Shown here one piece after another: positions 44,225 to 52,990 of a stretch of 64,000 bases of DNA. How positions within the stretch are numbered: position 1 is the stretch's first letter; every line of letters begins with the position of its first letter. Source of the stretch: Clostridia bacterium. GTDB taxonomy: Bacteria > Bacillota > Clostridia > Oscillospirales > CAG-272. Location of the stretch: NCBI GenBank assembly GCA_017420755.1, contig JAFQOG010000016.1, positions 29,371 to 93,370 of the forward strand, written 5' to 3'. The position numbers and the translations under genes are program-made. The notes below the pieces were generated by a model. It was not told where the DNA came from. It saw only the letters and a list, made by a program, of their open reading frames with translations, and made no database searches.

Positions 44225-45061
44225 ATGTCATTGAAACTAATGTATATAACTAACGATCCTGATGTTGCGAAAATCGCTCAGCAAGCAGGTGTGGATCGAA
44301 TATTTGTTGATATGGAATATATTGGCAAGGATTTGAGACAGAAAAATATGGATACTGTTCAAAATCGCCATTCCTTAGACGATATAAGAATTTTGCGTTC
44401 TGTGCTTGAACAATCCGAATTGTTAGTAAGATGCAATCCAATACACAAAGCCTCTGAAGAATATTCTTCATCCGCAGAAGAGATTGATGGTATCATAGAA
44501 AATGGGGCAGACATAATTATGTTACCTTATTTCAAAACACCTCAAGAAGTCGAAATTTTTGTTGAGCTTGTGGCGAACAGAGCAAAAACTATGCTTCTTT
44601 TCGAAACTCTAGAAGCAATAGAATGCATTGATGATATTTTGCAAATTGATGGCATAGACGAACTTTATATTGGGCTTAATGATCTTAGTCTTGGCTATGG
44701 AAAAAAATTTATGTTTGAACTCCTTTCGGACGGAACGGTAGAGCAAATTATTGAAAAATTCAAAATTAAGAATTTGCCATATGGTTTTGGCGGTCTTGCG
44801 TGTATAGATGGAGGCCTTTTACCCGGATCTAATGTTGTAATAGAGCATTATAGACTTGGCTCTAGCAGAGTTATTCTTTCTAGAAGTTTTTGTGATACAA
44901 AAAAGGTTAATGACAGGAATAAGATAAGACAAACATTTTTTACGCAAATTCAAAGAATAAGGGAATTGGAAGCGTTTTGCCGAGAACAAAATAACGATTT
45001 CTTTAATGAAAACAAGCTCGAAATCATTGAAAAAATAAAACATATCAAGGAAAATTTGTAA
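44225..45061 (+). CDS. HpcH/HpaI aldolase/citrate lyase-family protein
   Basis: Metal-dependent class II pyruvate-type aldolase, 278 residues. The family active site is kept: V-D-M-E-Y (about 28-32), an Arg in L-L-V-R-C-N-P (about 67), metal ligands Glu in L-F-E-T-L-E-A (about 128) and Asp in Y-I-G-L-N-D-L-S-L-G (about 156). Members join or split pyruvate or oxaloacetate with aldehydes to give 4-hydroxy-2-oxo acids, or act on CoA esters. Sitting second in a polysaccharide operon and before a 2-hydroxyacid dehydrogenase is unusual and suggests synthesis of a carboxylic-acid building block. Reaction direction is inference. Confidence 0.8.
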   Translation: MSLKLMYITNDPDVAKIAQQAGVDRIFVDMEYIGKDLRQKNMDTVQNRHSLDDIRILRSVLEQSELLVRCNPIHKASEEYSSSAEEIDGIIENGADIIMLPYFKTPQEVEIFVELVANRAKTMLLFETLEAIECIDDILQIDGIDELYIGLNDLSLGYGKKFMFELLSDGTVEQIIEKFKIKNLPYGFGGLACIDGGLLPGSNVVIEHYRLGSSRVILSRSFCDTKKVNDRNKIRQTFFTQIQRIRELEAFCREQNNDFFNENKLEIIEKIKHIKENL

Positions 45062-45116
45062 AATTATGATGGCTTTTATAAAGTTTTTAAAGTTAGGGTA
45101 GAATATGGGGAGGGTT

Positions 45117-46025
45117 ATGAAAATTCTTATTACGGGCGCATGGGATTGCACTGAGAGTCAGTTGTCTGAAATAGAAAAAATGGGACATCAAGCGATTTTT
45201 TTGCCGATGGAGACCGATGCCATTCCAGCCGAATACTGTGAAATTGATGCCGTTATTTGCAATGGACTTTTTCAACATCATAATATATCGTTGTTTATAA
45301 ATTTAAAATACATACAATTAACTAGTGCTGGATATGACAGAGTTCCACTAGAATACATAAAAGAAAATAACATAACAATCCATAATGCTAAGGGGGTCTA
45401 TGATGTTCCTATGGCGGAATTCGCCTTGAGTGGTGTTTTGTCGCTCTATAAACAAAGCAAATATTTCTGTGAAAACCAAATCAATAAAGTATGGAAGAAA
45501 AATAGAGATCTTCGTGAGCTTTTTGGAAGTCATGTATGTATTATAGGTTGTGGTAGTGTAGGTTGTGAGTGCGCAAAAAAATTCAAAGCTCTCGGATGCA
45601 ATATTACAGGAGTAGATCTTTTACACATTGACAATTACTTGTTTGATACGGTATACAATATCGAATCACTTAACATAGCTCTTAGAAATGCAGATGTGGT
45701 TATTATCACTTTGCCTCTCAACGAGAGCACATACAGACTATTTGATAGGTCTAAATTTGAAAATATGAAGAATGGGGCTATAATCGTAAATATAGCCCGA
45801 GGAGGTATTGTTGATACAAACGAAATGATAACTGCACTTGAAACAAAATTAGGCGGTGCCGTTTTGGATGTGTTTGAACAGGAGCCTCTAGAAACTGATA
45901 GCCCTTTATGGAGCATGGAAAATGTAATTTTAACCCCCCATAATTCATTTGTCGGCAACGGTAACGCACAAAGACTATGGAGCACCATCAAGAAAAATTT
46001 AACTGAATATTTGTCCAGTAAATAA
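45117..46025 (+). CDS. D-isomer-specific 2-hydroxyacid dehydrogenase
   Basis: NAD(P)-dependent oxidoreductase of 302 residues; the start is the ATG at 45117 because the GGGGAGGG site covers the upstream ATG at 45105. Rossmann motif G-C-G-S-V-G (about 145-150), catalytic Arg in V-N-I-A-R-G-G (about 224), Glu in V-F-E-Q-E-P (about 252) and His in L-T-P-H-N-S (about 269). Reduces 2-oxo acids to D-2-hydroxy acids. Directly after the aldolase, so its likely substrate is the aldolase's 2-oxo acid product. Cytoplasmic. Confidence 0.88.
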   Translation: MKILITGAWDCTESQLSEIEKMGHQAIFLPMETDAIPAEYCEIDAVICNGLFQHHNISLFINLKYIQLTSAGYDRVPLEYIKENNITIHNAKGVYDVPMAEFALSGVLSLYKQSKYFCENQINKVWKKNRDLRELFGSHVCIIGCGSVGCECAKKFKALGCNITGVDLLHIDNYLFDTVYNIESLNIALRNADVVIITLPLNESTYRLFDRSKFENMKNGAIIVNIARGGIVDTNEMITALETKLGGAVLDVFEQEPLETDSPLWSMENVILTPHNSFVGNGNAQRLWSTIKKNLTEYLSSK

Positions 46026-46053
46026 AAAACAAGAAATTAACGGAGTGATTGTG

Positions 46054-47142
46054 ATGAGAAAAGTTTTAATGCTGTGTCCTACATCTAGATCGGTGAAAAA
46101 TTTTAGATTGCCCTTGATAAGAAAATTAGTAAAAGAGGGATACTCAGTAACTGTATGTGCCTTTGATGATGAGTACAAGTCTTTGATAAATGAAACAGGC
46201 GCTAAAATGATAGTTGTCAAAGGACGCAATCGTTCTCTTAATCCGTTTGCTTTAATAAAATTAAAAAAATCTTATGTTTCAATTATAAAGCAAGAAAAGC
46301 CAGATGTTGTTCTAACATTTGTACTAAAGCCTAATGTTTATGGTTCGTTAGCTTGTAAGAAAGCAGGAGTTACTAAGGTTTATAGCTTCGTTGAAGGAGC
46401 GGGAGATGTCTTTATCAATAACTCCTTGAAGTGGAAATTAGTTCGCTTTGTCGTCTGTAAACTATACAAAAAAGCCTTCAAGATTTCTCGAAAGGTTTTC
46501 TTTTTGAACAATGACGACAAGAATGAATTTGTTAACAGAAATTTAGTTTTCGAGAACAAGTGTGAGATAATACATGGAGTAGGAGTGGATATTGAAAGAT
46601 TTTCTCCAAAGCCGATAGAAAATCGCAATACTTTCTTGATGATAGCTCGCTTGCTTAAAACAAAGGGGGTTATAGAATATTGTGAGGCGGCAAGAAAGGT
46701 TAAAAAACTATATCCGCAGGCAACATTTAACCTCTTAGGCCCAGAGGGAACACTTACTAAATCCGATATTCAACAATACATAGATGATGGAAGCATAAGC
46801 TATTTTGGAGAAACAACGGATGTAAGACCATATATAGAAGATTGCTCGGTTCATGTTTTACCATCATATAGAGAAGGTCTAGGACTTGTAAACGCAGAGG
46901 CGGGAGCTATGGGAAGACCTATAATCACCGGAGATACAAACGGAACAAGAGACACCGTAATCGATGGATATAACGGATTTTTAGTGCCTATCAAAAATAG
47001 CGAGGCTCTTGCTGAAAAAATGATATATTTTCTTGAAAATCCTCAAGCAATAGAAACAATGGGATTGAACGCGAGAAAATACGCCGAGGAAAATTTTGAT
47101 CAAAATAAAATAAATGAAAAAATTTGCGAAATTATTTTATGA
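46054..47142 (+). CDS. Glycosyltransferase, GT4 family
   Basis: GT-B fold enzyme of 362 residues. The start is taken as the ATG at 46054, 8 bases after CGGAG (a GTG at 46051 is possible). The C-terminal domain has the donor-binding motif Y-R-E-G-L-G-L-V-N-A-E (E-x7-E, about 272-282), and K-T-K-G-V-I-E-Y. The F-V-L-K-P-N-V-Y-G-S segment (about 92-101) is typical of CapM/WbpY-like enzymes acting on polyprenyl-linked first sugars. It probably adds the second sugar after the PGT. Retaining mechanism expected. Confidence 0.88.
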   Translation: MRKVLMLCPTSRSVKNFRLPLIRKLVKEGYSVTVCAFDDEYKSLINETGAKMIVVKGRNRSLNPFALIKLKKSYVSIIKQEKPDVVLTFVLKPNVYGSLACKKAGVTKVYSFVEGAGDVFINNSLKWKLVRFVVCKLYKKAFKISRKVFFLNNDDKNEFVNRNLVFENKCEIIHGVGVDIERFSPKPIENRNTFLMIARLLKTKGVIEYCEAARKVKKLYPQATFNLLGPEGTLTKSDIQQYIDDGSISYFGETTDVRPYIEDCSVHVLPSYREGLGLVNAEAGAMGRPIITGDTNGTRDTVIDGYNGFLVPIKNSEALAEKMIYFLENPQAIETMGLNARKYAEENFDQNKINEKICEIIL

Positions 47143-47163
47143 TATCAAAAGAAAGGAATAAAT

Positions 47164-48462
47164 ATGAGAAAAACATTAACACTTGAGTTGAATTCTCCGA
47201 TAATTGCTTATACAAGTGGTATAATTGCTGTTTTGGCGTTCTCTTTTTATAGCGGAACAGGGCTTTCCTTATTCTTTTTTATAGGAATGCTGATTATGTT
47301 GTTTGCAGTATTATTTGATTTTGGAAATCTTTTCTTGTTTTGCGTGCTTTTATATCCGTCATTGGATATCATAAAATACGGCAAAACCGCTGCTGCATTG
47401 TTTGGATATTATATGCTAATTGTCTTCGTAAAATATATGTTCACACACCGAATTAAACTAAATTATCCATTGTTTGTACACATGGCTTTTGCGCTACTTA
47501 CGGCTATGATTTATTCTCAAACATCTATTTTTACGCAGTTAATAAGAACATTAGCCTTGATAACTCTTTTTACCTCGATGTTTAAAGAAAATTCAAAATA
47601 CTTGTCAAAAGATTATATATATAAAGTTCTTATTGCAACGGGAATAGGTGCTGTGTGTTCTAGTATAGGAATTATTTTTGACTTTAAAAAAGTAGAAAGA
47701 AATTATTCTATAGCTATGTTTTCGTGTGTAATAGCGATTATCCTATTATTGTCAATTTACACAAAAAAATCAAATATAAAATCGTTATTGCAAATTCTAT
47801 TGCTTGTTGGAGGAATTATATCTACACTTTCGAGAACAGCGACGATATCGTTGCTAGCAATTTTGATAATTCCGATATGCTTGCTTGGAGTAAAAGGAAA
47901 GAGAACTTCTACAATAAAGGTGTTGCTGATTGTCTTTCTAGTTCTTGTTTTGATTTTTACAATATTTTCAACGGCAATAGAAAATCTTATAGATCGATTT
48001 AATGAAGAGGAAACAATGGTAGATGGTAACGGAAGAACAACTTTGTGGAAATTTTATCTTCAAGAGTGGGCTTCGACTCCAATTAGAATTTTGCTTGGAA
48101 ATGGTCTGAATTCTACATATGTTCAATCGGGTATGGTAAATTCTGAACACAATACATATATTCAAATGCTATCTACGACAGGATTACTTGGAACTATTAC
48201 ATTGCTTGCTACCTTTGCCGTTCTATTCAAGCAAATATGTATGATGGGAAAAGGCAAGATGCGCTTCCATTATTTTGTACCATTCATATGCTCAACAATA
48301 TGCTACTTTGGAATAAGTGCGCTATATTCTGATGCATTCCATTTTACACTTTTAATTTCCTTCTTGATTGTTAGGTATTTAAAGGAAGCAAACGAATCCT
48401 CGAAAGCAATTAGCGAAATTAATACAAAACAACCATCGAATACAGAAATAGTACCTGTATAA
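47164..48462 (+). CDS. O-antigen ligase/polymerase-like protein (Wzy)
   Basis: Polytopic membrane protein of 432 residues with about 11-12 hydrophobic segments. A large outward loop in the C-terminal half carries N-G-R-T-T-L-W-K-F-Y and S-E-H-N-T-Y-I-Q-M-L (His in the loop), the Wzy_C/WaaL pattern. It would polymerise undecaprenyl-linked repeats outside the membrane. The only such gene in the operon, fitting a Wzx/Wzy pathway, although chain-length control (Wzz-type) and tyrosine-kinase genes are not in this window. Confidence 0.82.
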   Translation: MRKTLTLELNSPIIAYTSGIIAVLAFSFYSGTGLSLFFFIGMLIMLFAVLFDFGNLFLFCVLLYPSLDIIKYGKTAAALFGYYMLIVFVKYMFTHRIKLNYPLFVHMAFALLTAMIYSQTSIFTQLIRTLALITLFTSMFKENSKYLSKDYIYKVLIATGIGAVCSSIGIIFDFKKVERNYSIAMFSCVIAIILLLSIYTKKSNIKSLLQILLLVGGIISTLSRTATISLLAILIIPICLLGVKGKRTSTIKVLLIVFLVLVLIFTIFSTAIENLIDRFNEEETMVDGNGRTTLWKFYLQEWASTPIRILLGNGLNSTYVQSGMVNSEHNTYIQMLSTTGLLGTITLLATFAVLFKQICMMGKGKMRFHYFVPFICSTICYFGISALYSDAFHFTLLISFLIVRYLKEANESSKAISEINTKQPSNTEIVPV

Positions 48463-48485
48463 ACTGAACCAAAATTGGAGACTTT

Positions 48486-50003
48486 ATGGAAAAGCGAAAA
48501 ATAGATCCTATTAAATTAGGCGCTATAATTTCTTATATCGCCTTAGGCGTGAATATAATAACAGGCCTTATATACACGCCTTGGATGGTGGATAAGATAG
48601 GGCAATCTAATTATGGATTATATACGCTTGCAACATCTCTTATAGCTATATTTATGCTCGATTTTGGCCTAGGCTCTGCCGTGTCAAGATTTGTGTCTAA
48701 GTATAGAGCGGAGGGTAACACCGAGGCAATAAATAACATTGTTGGTATAATTTACAAGCTCTATTTTATAATAGACATAGTTATCGCAATAGTGTTAGTG
48801 GTGGTCTATTTCTTTATAGATTTGATTTATGTTAAGCTCACCCCTGCGGAAATAGAGCAATTTAAAACATTATACTTGATAGTTGCAGGATTTAACATTA
48901 TTTCCTTCCCATTTTCGCCATTAAATGGCATATTAAACGCCTTTGAAAAGTTCATTCCTCTAAAGCTGTGCGATCTTGTTTCAAAAATTCTTACAGTTGC
49001 ATTTGTTGTAATTGCACTTAATTTTTCATCAAATGTTGCGCTTGTCGTTTTTGCAAATGCAGCAAGCAATATTGTTATCATATTTATAAAGCTAATAACT
49101 GTAAAGACAGCGGTCCCTATAAAGGTTAACTTTAGAGCTTCAGGCTCAAGCTTGTATAAAACACTATTTAGTTTTACAATGTGGACAACCATAATTAGCA
49201 TAATGCAAAGATTTACACATAGCTTTGCTCCTTCAGTTTTAGGAATGACGGCAAGTAGTATTGAAATTGCAATTTATGCACCGGCCGTAACTCTCGAGGG
49301 ATATTTTTACCTCTTTGCAACTGCGGTTAATGGATTGTTTTTACCAAAGGTATCAAGATACATAGCAGATAAAAAAGAAGAAAACATTTTACAACTCATG
49401 ATAAAGGTTGGTAAATATCAAATCGTTTTCTTGGGAATGATATTTGTCGGATTTGTGTCCTTAGGTCAAGAGTTTATGACTCTTTGGATGGGACCGGAGT
49501 ATGCACGCACCTATTATTGTGCGATAATAATTTTCATTCCAACGCTTATTTCCGCAACACAACAAATTGCGAACACAACACTAATTGCTAAAAAGCTTAT
49601 AAAATATCAAGCTATTTGTATGATTATAACCGGAATGACAGGACTTGCGATTTCTTATGTTTTGTCTATGTATATTGGCGCTATGGGCGTTTGTGTAGGC
49701 ACCGCTATCACTTCAATAGCAAATATGATTTATATGAATATCGTGTATAAATCAAAGGCACAAATAAATGTTTTTGAATTTTATAAGAAAACATACCTTA
49801 GAGCAATTCCATGTTATGCTATAACTATAATTCTTGGATTGATAGTATCTTCTTTGATTGAAGTGTCAGGATGGATTGGTATAATTATCAAAGGAATTGT
49901 GGTCGTTTCGATTTTTGCCGTCGTATTTTTTGTGATTTATATATCAAATAAAGAGAAAAAAGAGATTTTTTCAAAAATAAAAAGTAAATTAAAGAAGGGT
50001 TAA
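48486..50003 (+). CDS. Polysaccharide flippase (Wzx-type), first copy
   Basis: MATE/MOP-superfamily lipid-linked oligosaccharide flippase of 505 residues, about 12-14 helices. N-terminal segment Y-I-A-L-G-V-N-I-I-T-G-L-I-Y-T-P-W-M-V and F-G-L-G-S-A-V-S-R-F-V-S-K-Y are typical of RfbX-type members. TTGGAG ribosome site 7 bases before the ATG. A second flippase of a different subfamily is encoded at 52991. Confidence 0.88.
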   Translation: MEKRKIDPIKLGAIISYIALGVNIITGLIYTPWMVDKIGQSNYGLYTLATSLIAIFMLDFGLGSAVSRFVSKYRAEGNTEAINNIVGIIYKLYFIIDIVIAIVLVVVYFFIDLIYVKLTPAEIEQFKTLYLIVAGFNIISFPFSPLNGILNAFEKFIPLKLCDLVSKILTVAFVVIALNFSSNVALVVFANAASNIVIIFIKLITVKTAVPIKVNFRASGSSLYKTLFSFTMWTTIISIMQRFTHSFAPSVLGMTASSIEIAIYAPAVTLEGYFYLFATAVNGLFLPKVSRYIADKKEENILQLMIKVGKYQIVFLGMIFVGFVSLGQEFMTLWMGPEYARTYYCAIIIFIPTLISATQQIANTTLIAKKLIKYQAICMIITGMTGLAISYVLSMYIGAMGVCVGTAITSIANMIYMNIVYKSKAQINVFEFYKKTYLRAIPCYAITIILGLIVSSLIEVSGWIGIIIKGIVVVSIFAVVFFVIYISNKEKKEIFSKIKSKLKKG

Positions 50004-50009
50004 TGCTCG

Positions 50010-51041
50010 ATGAGTGAATTAAAGCCATATTTGGTAGATGTTCCTGTAAGGGTTAATATTTGGATACGCCCAGAATGTCAAAGAAGACAATTCGAGGCTT
50101 TGAGACAGGCTCGTCCATCTATAATGTTTCTTATTTCCGATGGAGGAAGAAACGAAAAGGAATGGGAAGCAATAAGACAAAACAGAGCACTATTCGATAA
50201 CGAAATTGACTGGGATTGTACAGTTTATAAAATTTATGAAGATAAAAACAATGGACTATATACAATGGGCAAAAAAGGCTCTGAGCTTATATGGTCTTTG
50301 GTAGATCGTTGCATCTTTTTAGAGGATGATCAAGTTGTTTCGGTTAGCTATTTTGGATTTTGTGCCGAGCTTCTGGAAAAATATAAAGACGATACAAGAA
50401 TAGAAGCCATCTGTGCTATGAATCATGCTGGCGTTTGGGAAGATACAGATAATGATTATTTTTTCGCTCGCTGTGGCTCAATTTGGGGTCTTGCTACTTG
50501 GAAAAGATGCTATGAGGAAAGAAGTCTTGGCTTTGCATATGCCGAAGATGAATATACGCATAAATTGATACTGAATAATGCAAAAGATTATAAAAGATTC
50601 CAAAAAAGAGTAAACGCTTACGCAGTACAAGATACCTACGAAGGACATATTGCAGGAGGAGAATTCTTTCACGATCTTGCTATATATGGCCAAAATAAAT
50701 TGTATATTGTTCCAAAGAAAAATATGATGAGCAATATAGGTTGTACTGCAGATGGTGCTCATGCGACAGAATATAAGCTTATGCCACGCAGAAGCAGACG
50801 TGTTTTTAATATGAAAATATATGAGCTTGAATTTCCGTTAAAGCATCCAAAATATGTTGTGGCGGATATGAAGTATGAGAAGAAAAGAGCCAAAATAATG
50901 AATACGGATCGCTTTGCTCCAATTAGAAGCTTTTTTGGAAAGCTCGAAAGAATGTTTTTGCTATTAAGATATAAAGGATTTGGCGGTATAGCCGAAAGAT
51001 CAAAGGCAAAGCGAGCAAGACGCAAAAATATAGAAAAATAA
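50010..51041 (+). CDS. Putative glycosyltransferase (GT-A, HlpA-like)
   Basis: Protein of 343 residues with a GT-A-like N-terminal half. The opening V-N-I-W-I-R-P-E-C-Q-R-R-Q-F and S-D-G-G-R-N-E-K-E-W replace the usual nucleotide-binding start, and F-L-E-D-D-Q-V (about 107-113) looks like the metal-binding D-x-D. Related proteins are often labelled hemolytic protein HlpA-like, a label without enzymatic proof. A C-terminal basic region (R-S-K-A-K-R-A-R-R-K) may contact the membrane. By context a transferase of the polysaccharide. Confidence 0.7.
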   Translation: MSELKPYLVDVPVRVNIWIRPECQRRQFEALRQARPSIMFLISDGGRNEKEWEAIRQNRALFDNEIDWDCTVYKIYEDKNNGLYTMGKKGSELIWSLVDRCIFLEDDQVVSVSYFGFCAELLEKYKDDTRIEAICAMNHAGVWEDTDNDYFFARCGSIWGLATWKRCYEERSLGFAYAEDEYTHKLILNNAKDYKRFQKRVNAYAVQDTYEGHIAGGEFFHDLAIYGQNKLYIVPKKNMMSNIGCTADGAHATEYKLMPRRSRRVFNMKIYELEFPLKHPKYVVADMKYEKKRAKIMNTDRFAPIRSFFGKLERMFLLLRYKGFGGIAERSKAKRARRKNIEK

Positions 51042-51050
51042 AAGGGTAAA

Positions 51051-52025
51051 ATGGAAAACACAAATTCTTTAATTTCAGTAATCGTTCCGATTTACAATGC
51101 GGAGCAATATCTTGAAAAGTGCATAGATTCAATCATTAACCAAACCTATAAGAATTTGGAGATAATCTTGGTTAATGACGGATCAACCGATAATAGCGGA
51201 GCAATTTGTGACGAGTATGCGAAAAAAGATTCTCGAATAAAGGTGATCCACAAAGAAAACGGTGGACTCTCGAGCGCTCGAAATACAGGACTTGACAACG
51301 CAAACGGAGAATATGTTTCGTTTGTTGATAGTGATGACTGGATTGAGCTTGATATGATTGAAACTCTCTATGACGCGTGTATTGCAAATGAAGCGGAAGT
51401 TGCTTGTGGTGGACGATATGATGTATATCCCCAAAGCACAATTGTTGGATTGTGCCCACAAAAAAACGAGCGCATCTCGACCATCGAAATGATAAAAAAG
51501 CTATTTACATCTGTTGAGTGTGATTGCTCTGTGTGCGATAAATTGTTTAAACGTTCTCTGTTTAACGAAATACACTTTCCGATAGGACAAATCAACGAGG
51601 ATGAAGCGATTTTTTACAATCTTTTGGAGGGTGTAAAGAGCATTGCTTTGATAAACAAGCCATTGTATAATTATTTTCATAGGTCAAGTAGTATAAGCAC
51701 CTCTGACTTTACAGAGAGAAAGCTTATATATATGGAAAATGCAATTAAAATCAAAAACTTTATTATAGAAAAATATCCGGAGCTTCAACGCGAGGCAGAG
51801 GTGTTTTACGCAACAAAGCTCTTTTGGTTTTTGACTATGATTGATGAGTCGTCAAAGGGTGCAAGAAAAAAGTTTAAATCTCTATTTAAGGAAAAATTGA
51901 GAGAGCTTTCAAAAATTAAGAATTACTTGTCGAAAGTAAATAAAATCAAATATTATTTGCTCAAAACAAGAACCTATCGACCGATTAAAAAATTTTCCGA
52001 TAGGCTTCACAAAAATCATATATAA
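51051..52025 (+). CDS. Glycosyltransferase, GT2 family
   Basis: Inverting GT-A enzyme of 324 residues: V-I-V-P-I-Y-N-A-E-Q-Y-L (about 10-21), V-N-D-G-S-T-D-N-S, metal-binding F-V-D-S-D-D-W (D-x-D, about 91-97), and G-Q-I-N-E-D-E (about 179-185). The C-terminal part is basic and helical. It lies 9 bases after the previous stop. Closest in style to EpsJ/CpsI-type transferases; donor and acceptor unknown. Confidence 0.92.
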   Translation: MENTNSLISVIVPIYNAEQYLEKCIDSIINQTYKNLEIILVNDGSTDNSGAICDEYAKKDSRIKVIHKENGGLSSARNTGLDNANGEYVSFVDSDDWIELDMIETLYDACIANEAEVACGGRYDVYPQSTIVGLCPQKNERISTIEMIKKLFTSVECDCSVCDKLFKRSLFNEIHFPIGQINEDEAIFYNLLEGVKSIALINKPLYNYFHRSSSISTSDFTERKLIYMENAIKIKNFIIEKYPELQREAEVFYATKLFWFLTMIDESSKGARKKFKSLFKEKLRELSKIKNYLSKVNKIKYYLLKTRTYRPIKKFSDRLHKNHI

Positions 52026-52034
52026 AGAGGAAAA

Positions 52035-52973
52035 ATGGAAAATATAAAGGTATCAATATTGTGTCTGTGCTTTAATCACGAAAAGTACATAAGAAAATGC
52101 CTTGATGGCTTCGTGATGCAACAGTGCGATTTTGAATATGAGGTGCTAATTCACGATGATGCATCTACCGATAGCTCGGCAGAAATTATCAAAGAATACG
52201 AGCAAAAATATCCCAATATAATAAAACCTGTATATCAAAGCGAAAATCAGTTTTCTAAAGGAATAAAAATTTCAAAAACATTTTTATTTTCTAAGGTTAA
52301 AGGAGAATATATTGCGCTTTGCGAGGGTGACGACTTTTGGACCGATCCTCTAAAACTAAAAAAACAGGTAGAATTTTTAGATAACAACCCGGAATATTCC
52401 GCTTGCGTTCATCGTGCAACATTGAAATTTAACAAAAAGAATACCGAAAGTGAGTTCCCACGCATTAGCGAGGGCAGGGAATTTTCGCTTGACGAAATTA
52501 TTCGAGAGGGTGGTGGGATTTTTGCTACCAATTCTCTTATGGCTCGTACAAGGGAATACCTTACGCTTCCCGAATGCTTTGAAGCAAAGGGCTTTGGCGA
52601 TTATCAACGATTCATGTATGCAGCAATTTGTGGTAAAATTTGGTGTATGTATGATAATATGTCGCAATACAATTGCGAAAACGAGGGCTCATGGACTGCA
52701 ACCGTTTGGAAAAATCCCGAAAAGCGCCTTGCGCATCACAGAGAACTGATAAGAATGTTAACGGCTGTGAACGAATATTACAACTATAAATTCAATGAGC
52801 CTATCGAGTTTAAAATAAAGCAAACTCAATTTGACATATTTGTGCTTACAAATGATAAAAAATCAATGAAATTGCCTGAATATAGGCCGTTTTTGAAAAA
52901 ACATAGGGAAATTAAATTCAAGCAATTCATCTTGAAGAATTTTCCTTTCGTAAAAAAACTATTGAGAAGATAA
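52035..52973 (+). CDS. Glycosyltransferase, GT2 family
   Basis: GT-A enzyme of 312 residues: I-L-C-L-C-F-N-H-E-K-Y-I (about 8-19), I-H-D-D-A-S-T-D-S-S, and L-C-E-G-D-D-F-W-T-D (E-G-D-D variant of D-x-D, about 94-103). Differs from the previous transferase in all motifs, so not a recent duplicate. Ribosome site AGAGGA. Probable repeat-unit transferase. Confidence 0.92.
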   Translation: MENIKVSILCLCFNHEKYIRKCLDGFVMQQCDFEYEVLIHDDASTDSSAEIIKEYEQKYPNIIKPVYQSENQFSKGIKISKTFLFSKVKGEYIALCEGDDFWTDPLKLKKQVEFLDNNPEYSACVHRATLKFNKKNTESEFPRISEGREFSLDEIIREGGGIFATNSLMARTREYLTLPECFEAKGFGDYQRFMYAAICGKIWCMYDNMSQYNCENEGSWTATVWKNPEKRLAHHRELIRMLTAVNEYYNYKFNEPIEFKIKQTQFDIFVLTNDKKSMKLPEYRPFLKKHREIKFKQFILKNFPFVKKLLRR

Positions 52974-52990
52974 AGAAAGAGAGGTTCGTT

